Source: Microbulbifer pacificus
GTDB taxonomy: Bacteria; Pseudomonadota; Gammaproteobacteria; Pseudomonadales; Cellvibrionaceae
Assembly: GCF_002959965.1 (NCBI RefSeq)
Contig: NZ_PREV01000027.1
Location: 124,001 to 188,000 of the forward strand
Direction of reading: 5' to 3'
Length of the DNA stretch: 64,000 bases
Part shown: one piece after another, positions 35,701 through 42,756 of the stretch
Layout: every line of letters starts with the position of its first letter
Position numbering within the stretch: the stretch's first letter is position 1
Notes under the pieces: model-generated
What the model was told of the DNA's origin: nothing
Database searches by the model: none
Seen by the model: only the letters and a program-made list of their open reading frames with translations
Position numbers and translations under genes: made by a program

Positions 35701-37538
35701 GCGTATCGCTGTACTTTAACAGTGCGCTGCTGGAAACCGTGCAGAGCGATGAGAATGGCTACTTCGTGTTCGACGGTCTGGTGCCGAACATGGACGGCGA
35801 GAACATGGGCGGTGCCGCTTACGAGTTGCGCTACCTGGCACCCAATGCCGTGGACTCCACCGCGTCCCTCGGTATCGCAAGCTCCGACTACACCAACGGT
35901 CCGCAGCAGATCCGCGATATCTACGTGGGCTCCGGGGCCAACCCGCAGAACCTGAATCTGCCGATCACCCCGAACGGTGTGATCTACGATTCCGTACTGC
36001 GTGCGCCGATCAATGGCGCCCGTGTGCGCATGCTGCAGGCGTCCAGCGGCCAGCCGCTGCCGGACAGCTGTTTCGAAGATCCCAAGCAGCAGAACCAGGT
36101 CACCCTCACCGGTGGTTTCTACAAGTTCGATGTGAACTTCAGCAGCGCTGCCTGCGCGGTAAACGCGGACTACCTGATCGAAGTGGATGTGCCGAGCGAG
36201 GATTACGTTTCCGGTCCGTCGCAGATCATTCCGCCGCAGACGGGTGTCGATACCGGCAGCTTCGATGTTGCCGCGTGTCTCGGCAGTACCGCGGACGCGA
36301 TACCGGGTACTGCGGATCACTGCGAAGTGCAGATTTCCGTACTGCCGCCATCCATTGATCTGGATGCGCGCAGTGCAGAGACCGACTACTACCTGCGCCT
36401 CAATCTGGACGATACCAATCAGCCCGGAAGCAGCCAGCTGTTCAACAACCACATCGCGCTGGACCCGCAGCTTGAAGGTGCACTCGCGCTGACCAAAACC
36501 GCGGCCATGCTGAATGTGACTCGCAGCCAGCTGGTGCCCTACACCATCACCTTCAGCAACTCGCTGCCGGTGCCGCTGACGGATCTGCAGCTGGTGGATT
36601 ACTTCCCCGCAGGCTTCAAGTACGTGGCTGGTTCCGCGAACCTGGACGGCCTGCCGGTGGAGCCGGAAGTGAACGGTCTGCAGCTGCAGTGGCCGAGCCT
36701 CCGCGCAGAGCCGGAGCAGACCCACAGTCTGAAACTGCTGCTGGTAGTGGGCTCCGGTGTGGGTGAGGGCGAATACGTCAACCGCGCACGCATGTTCAAC
36801 GAACTCTCCGGCCAGCAGACCTCCGGTGAAGCGATGGCCACGGTGCGCGTGGTACCGGACCCGACCTTCGACTGTACCGACGTGATCGGCAAGGTGTTCG
36901 ATGACAAGAACCTGAACGGTTACCAGGACCAGGGCGAAGGCGGTGTGCCCGGGGCTCGCGTGGTGACGGCGAACGGCCTCAAGGCCACCGCCGATGCCCA
37001 CGGCCGATTCCACATTACCTGTGCGGCGGTACCGAACCCGGACCGTGGTTCCAACTTTGTACTGAAGCTGGATGACCGCAGTCTGCCTTCCGGCTACCGC
37101 CTGACCACGGAAAACCCGCGAGTTCAACGTGCTACCCGAGGCAAGATGCTGGAGTTCAACTTCGGTACCAGTCTGCATCGTGTGGTGCGTCTGGACCTGG
37201 CGGAAGCGGTGTTCGAACCCGGTACCAGTGAGCTGCGCCCGCAGTGGCAATCGCGTACGGAACTGTTGCTGGAACGCCTGCAGGAAGCGCCGTCCGTGCT
37301 GCGTCTGTCCTACCTGGCGGAAAACGAAGATCCATCGCTGGTAGACGCGCGCCTTGAAACCATCAAGGCCCGTATCGCCGAGGACTGGGCGGCACTGGAT
37401 TGCTGTTACCCACTCAATATCGAAACTGAAATTTTCTGGCGCCGTGGTGCGCCGCCCGAGCGTGGCGGTGTGCTGGACGGGCTCAAACGCAGTGTTAACC
37501 GCATGATCGGAAGTGATGATCAGGGAGGCGCCCGCTAA
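23709..37538 (+). CDS. Giant DUF11-repeat surface protein (4609 aa)
   Basis: This secreted giant has a signal peptide (VRWLLSAALLLCSGQALA, cut near residue 39). A Cys-containing N-terminal region follows (YCEFCGYGFVEV), then a long series of immunoglobulin-like DUF11 units. Unit starts include LTKSWDAVADMDAGD (28392), LQKRVVSDSYADPAD (29929), LEKRHIGDSYNAADK (31768), FEKVVENITTGVSPA (33733), VEKLSEDLTGEPDSL (34243) and LTKTAAMLNVTRSQL (36490). Acidic calcium-type loops occur (DGIDNDGDGLVDGADPDG near 27470; DDKNLNGYQDQGEGG near 36900, in an SdrD-B-like domain). Residues about 4495-4560 resemble a degenerate OmpA C-domain. The ATG at 23709 is chosen because the signal peptide follows it; no strong Shine-Dalgarno site is seen. 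It is probably an adhesin or surface fibre. Its stop overlaps the next start. Confidence 0.9.
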   Translation: MKSEVTGRKSFGNALAALGHSVRWLLSAALLLCSGQALAAYTNMCVVGQENPTSRLVTVQNSYCEFCGYGFVEVQITNPYRRGTNAADGDQPYQTQVVQEWYNPPGPGGPALYDVTQSRRNPNYGSQNPSLDFNNSGGVTISLNNGLELYTEVVASLPLGGTLSGTSTISVNNMADLPPGQVVTLRIPVHRRPTNSPESLFNTNPQATATINYTMADGCNDNPGRSYNWRNNGWYDNFPGNADNPPTDFWENYNRPQNQHTGSVDIREPGIVLNKQGWNYDSGQRRDTRSDQVFGHNDDDIVWRINVRNTGDAPLQDLRIDDLLSRADVMTANYVCPSADAADTVAANNGALPVGSSCVATDAATGTVLSNWDVDAPFGHNDNIPTPYAGTVNAVAAGTSNDAIDIRQGGNINLYVVGKIRNNGSCTAGQLVNTFNDVEFGCAVQSPPGGIDSNQSETARLDTYYGLNGGTSALRVERQLTGITGTGPVGMRGLMTITLRNEGRGTVWFDPSMAWHLRDELPDEYVVDPSYAPRIEAQNSLYGTYPGRVDTLEWVNAQGAIPGDISDTTSYLNNSEPQFKLTSSTTDTDADQAEESTGLMRHGDVVVIRFAVVMKAAEYFDRAADLDVLEEHPAVALFKRPGEKTDPDLNGFSGLDNIVEMQVKTLCNGQGVLQSRMTGNGQNNTFAANSGGTPVQFSPEELDVNIDQPTFIITDDRSQTTPLSVTLTNRGGDEARDFRVFISFGATINVVNDTPPMGFSCAVVPIAQTSVDGNGRPMGHPDPYKVWAVNPAPDQVDKMHMLLPTNGTVYQCQPSGSPFNASLAAGASVTFEFEVNKTTNPAGIAADDLTFRADVVGEIFTLSDFAITPAQINYSTTNVNQVNNGGNRNVSNITVNNPTGITNGHPLWFPAPGSASNTRSDGEVDRGNLYSLDAHWSRGIGFNLKKDQVAAGDTDSGNFGGVPDLGVCNENAAAVTRAPANTFPGQTKSAEHVQIGEECTVRIQTGGWFGFDSRGFNFIGVRDIQVLDLIPNGQGYISSTTPLVTSQIAGATQAPNDPSTTALGEFSPFGWRFTGTEASGFSGAPNSDYVIDIDQWFTINNTSRLLNQTQNNRAAPNLHGSDSANVLDSSFKGVFFNNNTGIWEEYEFGSYGGGETVGYPKEPIRRVDVVVTEPLINVVKEICAASDFNAATGACGAGWTDDYQGAVTTNDYIYRLTVNSETSADGHPRPPVYDLTVEDSLPDLLFIEDLNTDGIDNDGDGLVDGADPDGEGVIVGNVMNDGNGTTITFSHTQGVDGIGLRRLESGASAHMYYRVDPDDRIAPSEVLTNTVAVTYYDSLEGSGNEHSNQTVIMPGSGELGGARIYPAAADANTEAQASLTFSEPTTEPKTITGLSETPLAGSGVQPVKIGEEIEYTLTAELPVAQLRNLTVTDQLPAGLVCADAPTIDLSTDAPWSAAGFKRPNLSNVGDVTPVCSDSQVQWSFGDVVLTNPSPDRDPNRFTFELKFIARVQNSATNNDGTALINGQPATNATLEWRDEANNDHSLDYGQVEVQVTEPLIALTKSWDAVADMDAGDLVTITLTATNNGTANAYNLRLWDDLLDSEMTFVDTSVTGTTLPDSVDTATFGANRPVFVWNPENPLAPGASREFSFQVRIDDTAQPLQQLSNIAHAAWTSLPGQSTALNPTGEIGIDGDLDGQRIGELPHAGDGINDYEASSNTVDIELAALAITKQDITVNGATAENRTVGAHREFQLEITLPDGISNNVRITDRLAAGGTSYVMARDANYDIRCTYIGIELINGAAPVDGACNFNGVPAAEATGDVVWNIGTVDTASEDDAGATPVVPTITIHYFARIDNEIVETEDGDTLRNEATLNYSNGETGAEEALTDTSVAITAVEPELEILKAVTNTTGSAGLAQGGDVLEYVLTIRHTGASTVDAFDLNVLDILPPEVRFDSSVAPTATINGTAVAGFVATPATPASNQLVWGRENADNGLDLPLGQTLEITYRANVVSVFGQPVLNEAYVDWTSLNDDVIGQDIYQRHGSGCPSVTDPNNYCSGPAQAAINTVDNSGLQKRVVSDSYADPADNTVRVGDTVTYRLEVNVQPGTTNDVVVTDTMATGLVLESFSIDDAAGGYMFTPVSQPAAGDTSLTWNLGNVTRELGTATPLIIEYVARVTEDRGIPHVASTTLDNTANLTYTDGSGNPPTDPAVLARLESSATITVLQPVIDSLTKTDRDGRSSPYLVSDLANDVMRFSLQACNSGAAPAYGVQLTDDLAWEMDETSIQNLEVSIDGAVLAASDYTYTPAAARDGDMAFALNVPLDSGLCVTVNYDIGFHTDVGGDRNWQNSFVIDEYWSLPPSNAQKYAPVTLPAPYLMSTAPVSLDPLQKLLLAPVDGTAVVGEEVVYQLLVPATNTSSAIYDLTVSDVLDPSLEIISIQELGGLPVTDNSSGNNIALALDLLPAGSRAQIEIRARVANNAAAQEGHNFDNVASFTYAETDGGTQIDGGAGTAPTLTVIEPQLSAAKTVVNQTAPGTEPAAGDVLRFTLDLTEAGIADNSADAFDLLLQEQLSLGLEFVPGSATFAGMAIVDPVISGDGQAAAQALRWDVATADLDIAFGTSATLVFDVRVLETVLAGADLSAVSRVEWTSLDDDNSGVYERNGSGGLNDYFIDGTTAALVTANTTTLEKRHIGDSYNAADKQLRVGDLVEFELRVNLQEGAHPNAAVTDTLPQGMVFERTVSINGDTSAPFAAVAPFSHGEVMEPVQSGNPASGPTTVSWQLDDLINQGDNDATNDAFVIHYLARVLNQDVHPWPANSTPLTNNAEYVFETAAGSASMTSAETVELLQPEVALAIAGTAANGDAVLEPNELVEFTVTLTNTGSSPAYDLALRDLVPAGLRQAGVMVESTTINGGGVANVTPVYDAATGEVRWDFVGSGYAIPAGGILEMTYRLQADADIGAGLSIENGAFIEVYYSLAADALPTLAAVNVAEDMREDYGPTAPQGVAFSTPSAVDLDIANTQETASIGEPFRYRITIPATTQAAALNDVQVVIDLPDTAELVFVSAEKVSGSASFAPVNTGTGNQLIIEDTTNGIDVPANEQAVVDVIVRLRDVNPPNADGQTFNSSATYRYNFVNDDPASGQGAGGGNATADMTVVEPTELVMTKSMANGASTIQSGLSGRFLLDVHNRGTGPAWDLTVRDFLPSTAQGGLCATPPANFAATILDAGGNAVSTLTEGSDFTVAFDADACTLTFTTQGTNAPVAADYHVQFAYDAWLDDNTVDGTALDNVAGVERWYSWDSTGPDARIYERAYAANPPDGTPSVEDHEDVFTVTAAVPSVLFEKVVENITTGVSPATTATPGDLLQYTVTLRNLSDLEVENVSVIDELDRLNAPAFFAPGTLQLISAPAGADTAATSATGGANGSGLVDVRSLTLGGAGSGTEEIQLVYQVQLVGVIDNGTAVLNQAQVQLPGQPLINSDDPNINGAADPQVTGDEDPTRVMIESAPVLKVEKLSEDLTGEPDSLMPGDTLRYTLRVENIGNENMLEASLRDQVPANTTYVAGSTTLNGAALEDVNGSTPLVQTLVIHSPGAEAGELQADPTASGAQAAVITFDVTINNVNDGTVISNQGFANGVGAGSGNTPVDEQPSDDPTTEVADDPTIDIVGNVPLLRAQKTVQLAVDNMSAGIVDPEDTLRYTITIRNMGGKDATEARFVDLVPEHTTYVPGSTTLNGFAIADNGVDSPLVTGIAISSENLTPPLPAAGEGVLTTAQTATIVFDVKVNADTERGTIISNQGNVYSLELPLTLTDADGNSSNGAQPTEVVVGDAQQLSITKEVAVVGGGAAESGKVLEYIVRVTNISAVPASLVTIYDDLLVAGEGVLTYVADSARLNGQANGVMVDGPLITADYSTNYGDLQPSESITLRFEAKLGDNLAMGYSVVNTAQVKWNDPPAYNEATVAIDIGGTPGIANLSGYLWHDVNFSETADSEEQLLTNWSVSLYFNSALLETVQSDENGYFVFDGLVPNMDGENMGGAAYELRYLAPNAVDSTASLGIASSDYTNGPQQIRDIYVGSGANPQNLNLPITPNGVIYDSVLRAPINGARVRMLQASSGQPLPDSCFEDPKQQNQVTLTGGFYKFDVNFSSAACAVNADYLIEVDVPSEDYVSGPSQIIPPQTGVDTGSFDVAACLGSTADAIPGTADHCEVQISVLPPSIDLDARSAETDYYLRLNLDDTNQPGSSQLFNNHIALDPQLEGALALTKTAAMLNVTRSQLVPYTITFSNSLPVPLTDLQLVDYFPAGFKYVAGSANLDGLPVEPEVNGLQLQWPSLRAEPEQTHSLKLLLVVGSGVGEGEYVNRARMFNELSGQQTSGEAMATVRVVPDPTFDCTDVIGKVFDDKNLNGYQDQGEGGVPGARVVTANGLKATADAHGRFHITCAAVPNPDRGSNFVLKLDDRSLPSGYRLTTENPRVQRATRGKMLEFNFGTSLHRVVRLDLAEAVFEPGTSELRPQWQSRTELLLERLQEAPSVLRLSYLAENEDPSLVDARLETIKARIAEDWAALDCCYPLNIETEIFWRRGAPPERGGVLDGLKRSVNRMIGSDDQGGAR

Positions 37539-40500
37539 TGCTCCGTCCTTCTAAAAATAAACTGGCCATTGTCATGGTGGCGCTTGTGAGTGCTTCGGCG
37601 CTCGCGCAGGAAGAAAGCAAAAAAGAAACTGCCTGGTGGCAATTGATCCCCGGCCTCTCGCCACAAGTGGAGAGCGGGGGTGAATACACCGAAAAGCCGC
37701 TGGGCAGTAATACAGAAACCACCCTGATTCCCAGCGTCGGCCAGTTGTGGGTACAGGATGCGGAATCCTTTATTGCCCCTGAAGAGGCGGTGCTGGAAAA
37801 AGACGTGCTGCCGCCGCTGCTGTATCGCGAGGTGGACGAGGAAATTGATCCGGCGTTGATCGCACAGTTGCGGGAACGGCTCGCTGCCCTGAGCAATGCC
37901 CATGAACTGCAACTGATTTTTACCGGTCATACCGATAGCGATCCACTGAGTGACGAACAGCAGTCTGAGTACGTGGATAAAACCGCGTTTACCCAGGCGC
38001 GTGCGCAACAGGTGGCGGAGTATTTCCAGACCGCACTGGAAATACCGGAAGACGCCGTCGTGGTGGAGGGGCGCGGTGACAGCGAGCCACTGACCGAGAA
38101 CATCACCGAAAAGGGCCGCGAACTGAACCGCCGGGTGGAGGTGGCCCTGCGCTATTTCGAGTTGGATCAGGAAGCCCGCGATGCCCAGCGTCGTGCGGAG
38201 GCGCTGCAGCTCAACCGGGTAAAAGTCTGCCGTCAGGAAACGGTGTGTAAACTGCGCTACACCGCGGGCACGGATCAGCGCGCGCGCCTGAAGAATCTGG
38301 TATCGCCGCTGCGTCTGCAGCCTGGACAGGTGGATCTGCCGGCGGCGTTTGTGCGCCGTATTCAGGAAGTGCGCAATACCCTGCTGGACAGGCCCAATCT
38401 CACCATTCACTTCGTCGGCCATACCGACGGCGCGCCGCTGCCGGAGGGCCCGGCGGAGCTGTATGACGACCAGATGGCGCTGTCGCGCGCGGAGGCGCGC
38501 CGCGTTGCCCTGGCCGTTGCGGACCAATTGAACCTGCCGGGATACATGGTGACCAGCAGCGGCAAGGGGGCGACCCAGCCCATCGCCGCCAACGATACCG
38601 CCAAGGGCCGCTCTCTGAACCGTCGGGTGGAAGTGGAATTCTGGTACGACGATTTACTGGAGACCGCCGCCGACGGCGTGCAGGCGTGTCCGGAATCCGC
38701 CACCGCGGAAACCATTACCATCGCCCACGAATCCCCCACCGGCGATGTGCCGCCGATTTTTCTCGACGGTGGCGACCCGCAAATTTCCGGCGCGCAGCTG
38801 GCGCAGATGCAGCGCCTGATGGAAGAAGTGGCGGGCAAGCAAAACGTGCGCCTGAGCTTTGTCGGCTACAGCGATAACAAGCGCATGGAACGCCGCGAGG
38901 CGATGGTCTACGGCGATGATGTGGGTCTTTCGTCCGCGCGGGCGAAAAAAACCATGGAGCTGGTGCAGGAAAAGCTCGGCCTCGACGATAACCAGGTGGA
39001 ATTTGAAGGCCGCGGTTATGTGGAATCCAAGGATGTGGTGCAGACCGGGTTTATCCACATGGACGGCGCCCGTGTGGAAGTACAGGTGCTCTACGATGAA
39101 CTGGCGGTTCTCGCTGAACAGGACCGTCTGGAGATCGAGCGCCTGCAGCAGGAAGCCCTGGCCCACAACCCCTACGCCCTGAACCTGATGCGTATCACTG
39201 TCGATGGTGCACCGGAATACGATCCGCACAAGAACTCCGCGGACCTGCAGCGCTGTACCGACGTGGCGCTGGAAAATGCCAACATCCAGTTCCGCTTCGA
39301 CAACCAGTCGATGCAGCCGCGCCTCAACGTCACCGCCTTCCCCAGCACCATCCGCTACGCGGACGATCCGGAAACAGAGCTGGTGGAGAGTCGCGTGCAG
39401 TTCAAGCGCTACACCAACTACCCCTCGTTCATTACCCGCGCGGAAGTGCGTATTTTCGAGGAGCAGCAATCCCTGCGCGACGCACCGCTGGCGGTGGTGA
39501 CCCTGGACCAGAACGGCGAGGGCAGCTGGGACGCAGACTTCGACAGCTTCCAGGCTCCGCTGAAAAAACTGCAGTACGTACTGCGCGTATACGACTGGAA
39601 ACAGCGCTTCGACGAAACCCGCCCGCAGACCCTGTGGCTGGTGGATAACTTCGAACCGCAACTGCAGGAAGCCACCACCGAAAAAGAACTGCTCGTCGGC
39701 TATGGTGAAAATCGCCTGGCGGAGCGCAATATTCCGGTAAACGGCAACGCGGTGCTGGTGAACGGTGCGGAGATCCCGGCCAACCACAGCGTGTGGCTGG
39801 CGGGCCGTAAAATTCCGGTCAGCAGCAGTGGCGATTTCGTCGCCGAGGAAATTTTTACCAAGGGCCTGCACACGGTGGAAGTGGCGGTGCTGGATGAGCA
39901 GGGTAACGGCGAGCTGTTCCTGCGCGACCTGGAGTTCAATCGCGACGACTGGTTTACCGTGGGCATTGCCGACGTAACCATCGCCCGCGACGACACCAAT
40001 GGCCCGGCGGCGCTGGTCACCGGCGACCAGACCCACTACGACAATTCTGCGAGCTACGATGGCCGCCTGGCGTTCTACACCAGCGGCAGTTTCGGCGACG
40101 GCTGGCGTCTGTCCGCCAGTGCGGATACGGAAGAGGGGCCCATCGACCAGCTCTTCACGAATTTCATGGAAAAGGACCCCAGTGCGCTGTTCCGCCGTCT
40201 CGACAGCGATCTGTACTATCCGACCTTCGGCGATGATTCCACGGTTGTGGAAGACGCGCCCACGTCCGGCAAGTTTTTCATCAAGCTGGAAAACTACGAC
40301 GATTACGCCCTCTGGGGTAACTTCAAGGCGTCTTACACCGACAACGAACTGGCGCATATCGATCGCGCACTCTATGGGGCCAATTTCCACTTCGAGACCG
40401 ATGACGTCACCGATTTCGGCGACAAGCGTTTCGAAATGGATGCGTTCAGCGCGGAGCCAGGCACCATTGCCGGTCGCGATGAGTTCCGCGGTACCGGCGG

Positions 40501-42679
40501 TTCCCTCTACTACCTGCGCCACCAGGATATTCTCACCGGCTCCGAGCGCCTGCGTGTGGAAGTGCGGGACAAGAACTCAGGCCTGGTGCTGGGGGTGAAA
40601 AACCTTACCCCGGTAATCGACTACGACGTGGATTACATTCAGGGCCGCGTACTGCTGAACCGTCCGCTGTCTGCCATCGCGAATGACAACCTGATCGTGC
40701 AGGATGGTTCCTACAACGGCAATCCGCAGTATCTGGTGGCCCGCTACGAGTACACCCCGGGCTTTGATGATCTCGATACCCTGGCGGTTGGCGGGCGCGC
40801 CCAGTATTGGGTGGGTGATCATGTGCGTATTGGCATGAGCGCGAGCCAGCAGGATGAGGAAGACAACGAGTCGTCACTCAATGGCGTTGACCTGACCCTG
40901 CGCAAAACCGCCGGTACCTGGATGAAAGTGGAAGTGGCTGAGAGTCAGGGCAATACCCTGGAAAACCTCTCTTCCCTCGACGGCGGGTACAGCTTCAACC
41001 AGGGTGGGTTCGAACAGGGCGGCGTTGATCCGACCCCGTTTGACCCGGATGCCAAGGCCGGTGCGAACAAGGTCGAAGCCGCGCTGCAAATGGGAGATTT
41101 CTTTGAGGGCGCGCGCGGCTCCATGTCCATTTACGCCCAGCAGCGGGATGCGGGGTTCTCCGCGCCGGGCCAGCTGGCTACCCAGGAAACCGAACAGTAT
41201 GGAGCGGTAATCAATCTGCCCATCGGTGAGCGTTTCGATGTAGGTCTGAAAATGGACAACAAGGAACAGCAGCAGGGACTGCAGACGGCGGCAACCGATG
41301 TGGAGCTGGGCTATCGCCTCAGCGAGCGCTGGCGTCTCGCGGCCGCTGCGCGTTCCGATTCCCGCGAGGACCTGTCACCGGTGGTGCCGGTTACCCAGAA
41401 ACAGGGCGATCGCACCGACGTGGCCATCCAGGCCGGTTATGACTCCGGCGCGAACTGGAGTGCGTTCGGCTTTGTGCAGCGCACCGCGGAGTTGTCTGGC
41501 AACCGGGATGAAAACAACCGCGTCGGTTTTGGTGGCGCCTACCGGGTGAGTGATCGTCTGACCGTGGACAGCGAACTCTCCGGTGGAGACACCGGCAACG
41601 CCGCGCGTCTCGGTACGGATTTCCTGGTGACCGACCGCACCAATCTCTACCTGAACTATACCCTCGACAACGAGCGCACCGACACCGGCGTACGCGCGCG
41701 TAAGGGCAACCTCAACAGCGGTTTCCGCAGCCGCTTCTCCGACACCACGAGTATCTACGGCGAGGAGCGCTACACCCACGGCGATGTGTCCACTGGCCTT
41801 ACTCACGCCCTGGGTATCGACCTGGCGCCGAGCGACAAGTGGAACTACGGCACCTCTCTCGAGGCGGGAACCCTGGAAGATCCTCGCACCGGTGCCGAGA
41901 CCGAGCGCCGTGCCATGGGGGCCAGTATGGGTTTCAACGATGGCGACTTGCGTCTGTCGAGCGCACTGGAATACCGCATCGACAATATGCAGACCCTGTC
42001 CGATCCCGAGACGGTATTGGAAAACGAGCGCAAAACCTGGCTGCTGAAAAATGCCCTGAGCTTCCAGATCAGCCCGGACTGGCGTCTCGTCGGCAAACTC
42101 AACTACTCCGACAGCCAGAGCTCGGCGGGACAGTTCTACGACGGTAAATTCACCGAGGGTGTAATGGGCTATGCCTACCGCCCGGTGGAGAACGACCGCT
42201 GGAACACGCTGCTGAAGTACACCTATTTCTACAACGTGCCCACCAGTGATCAGGTGCTGGTGACCTCCAGCAGCAACAGCAGTGCCATCGATTTCGTGCA
42301 GAAGAGCCACATTTTCTCCGTGGACACCAACTACGACCTGACCCAGCGCTGGACTCTCGGCGCCAAGTACGCCTACCGCTTGGGGCAGTTGAGTATGGAG
42401 CGTGAAAATCCGGAGTTTTTCGACAGCAACGCGCATCTGTATGTCCTGCGCGCGGACTGGCACTTTGTGAATCAGTGGGATCTGCTGATCGAAGGCCGCC
42501 TGCTCGACCTGCCGGAAGCGGGCGATAGCCGCAGTGGTGCGTTAGTGGCGCTGTACCGCCAGATGGGACGGCATTTCAAGGCGGGTATCGGTTACAACTT
42601 TACCGACTTCTCCGATGACCTGACGGATCTGGATTACGACAGCCAGGGGGTATTCATCAACATGATCGGCAAATTCTAA
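37538..42679 (+). CDS. Outer-membrane protein with three OmpA-like modules and a beta-barrel
   Basis: This 1713-residue protein has a signal peptide (cut after about residue 23, SALAQ). Three OmpA-like peptidoglycan-binding modules follow, marked by GHTD at 130-133, GHTD at 294-297 and GYSD at 443-446. Each is followed by the RA/AR helix carrying the diaminopimelate-contact Arg, and the first two end LNRRVEV. A strand-rich middle region (about 530-800) leads to a long series of alternating amphipathic strands from about 840, ending in the barrel signal INMIGKF. Conserved blocks include YYPTFGDDSTVVEDAPTSGK and FRGTGGSLYYLRHQDI. It overlaps the giant gene by one base (TAATG), so the two are made together. 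It may anchor or export the giant protein (inference). Confidence 0.9.
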   Translation: MLRPSKNKLAIVMVALVSASALAQEESKKETAWWQLIPGLSPQVESGGEYTEKPLGSNTETTLIPSVGQLWVQDAESFIAPEEAVLEKDVLPPLLYREVDEEIDPALIAQLRERLAALSNAHELQLIFTGHTDSDPLSDEQQSEYVDKTAFTQARAQQVAEYFQTALEIPEDAVVVEGRGDSEPLTENITEKGRELNRRVEVALRYFELDQEARDAQRRAEALQLNRVKVCRQETVCKLRYTAGTDQRARLKNLVSPLRLQPGQVDLPAAFVRRIQEVRNTLLDRPNLTIHFVGHTDGAPLPEGPAELYDDQMALSRAEARRVALAVADQLNLPGYMVTSSGKGATQPIAANDTAKGRSLNRRVEVEFWYDDLLETAADGVQACPESATAETITIAHESPTGDVPPIFLDGGDPQISGAQLAQMQRLMEEVAGKQNVRLSFVGYSDNKRMERREAMVYGDDVGLSSARAKKTMELVQEKLGLDDNQVEFEGRGYVESKDVVQTGFIHMDGARVEVQVLYDELAVLAEQDRLEIERLQQEALAHNPYALNLMRITVDGAPEYDPHKNSADLQRCTDVALENANIQFRFDNQSMQPRLNVTAFPSTIRYADDPETELVESRVQFKRYTNYPSFITRAEVRIFEEQQSLRDAPLAVVTLDQNGEGSWDADFDSFQAPLKKLQYVLRVYDWKQRFDETRPQTLWLVDNFEPQLQEATTEKELLVGYGENRLAERNIPVNGNAVLVNGAEIPANHSVWLAGRKIPVSSSGDFVAEEIFTKGLHTVEVAVLDEQGNGELFLRDLEFNRDDWFTVGIADVTIARDDTNGPAALVTGDQTHYDNSASYDGRLAFYTSGSFGDGWRLSASADTEEGPIDQLFTNFMEKDPSALFRRLDSDLYYPTFGDDSTVVEDAPTSGKFFIKLENYDDYALWGNFKASYTDNELAHIDRALYGANFHFETDDVTDFGDKRFEMDAFSAEPGTIAGRDEFRGTGGSLYYLRHQDILTGSERLRVEVRDKNSGLVLGVKNLTPVIDYDVDYIQGRVLLNRPLSAIANDNLIVQDGSYNGNPQYLVARYEYTPGFDDLDTLAVGGRAQYWVGDHVRIGMSASQQDEEDNESSLNGVDLTLRKTAGTWMKVEVAESQGNTLENLSSLDGGYSFNQGGFEQGGVDPTPFDPDAKAGANKVEAALQMGDFFEGARGSMSIYAQQRDAGFSAPGQLATQETEQYGAVINLPIGERFDVGLKMDNKEQQQGLQTAATDVELGYRLSERWRLAAAARSDSREDLSPVVPVTQKQGDRTDVAIQAGYDSGANWSAFGFVQRTAELSGNRDENNRVGFGGAYRVSDRLTVDSELSGGDTGNAARLGTDFLVTDRTNLYLNYTLDNERTDTGVRARKGNLNSGFRSRFSDTTSIYGEERYTHGDVSTGLTHALGIDLAPSDKWNYGTSLEAGTLEDPRTGAETERRAMGASMGFNDGDLRLSSALEYRIDNMQTLSDPETVLENERKTWLLKNALSFQISPDWRLVGKLNYSDSQSSAGQFYDGKFTEGVMGYAYRPVENDRWNTLLKYTYFYNVPTSDQVLVTSSSNSSAIDFVQKSHIFSVDTNYDLTQRWTLGAKYAYRLGQLSMERENPEFFDSNAHLYVLRADWHFVNQWDLLIEGRLLDLPEAGDSRSGALVALYRQMGRHFKAGIGYNFTDFSDDLTDLDYDSQGVFINMIGKF

Positions 42680-42744
42680 GAGTCATTGCAAAGCTACTGC
42701 GCGGGCGTCATACGGCGCCCGGCGGTGCGCTTTCCAAAGACTCT
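42679..42744. terminator. Possible bidirectional terminator hairpin
   Basis: AGAGTCATTGCAAAG (42679-42693) pairs with CTTTCCAAAGACTCT (42730-42744) at 13 of 15 positions, around a GC-rich inner segment (GCGGGCG...CGCCCGG). It lies exactly between the convergent ends of the OmpA-barrel gene and the alcohol dehydrogenase gene. There is no strong T run, so intrinsic termination is uncertain. Confidence 0.45.
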
Positions 42745-42756
42745 ATCCAAATAAAA

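Noticed and set aside
34938..37250. 770-residue antisense reading frame opposite the end of the giant gene
   Set aside because: Same reasons: no signal, motif or start context, sense strand explained.
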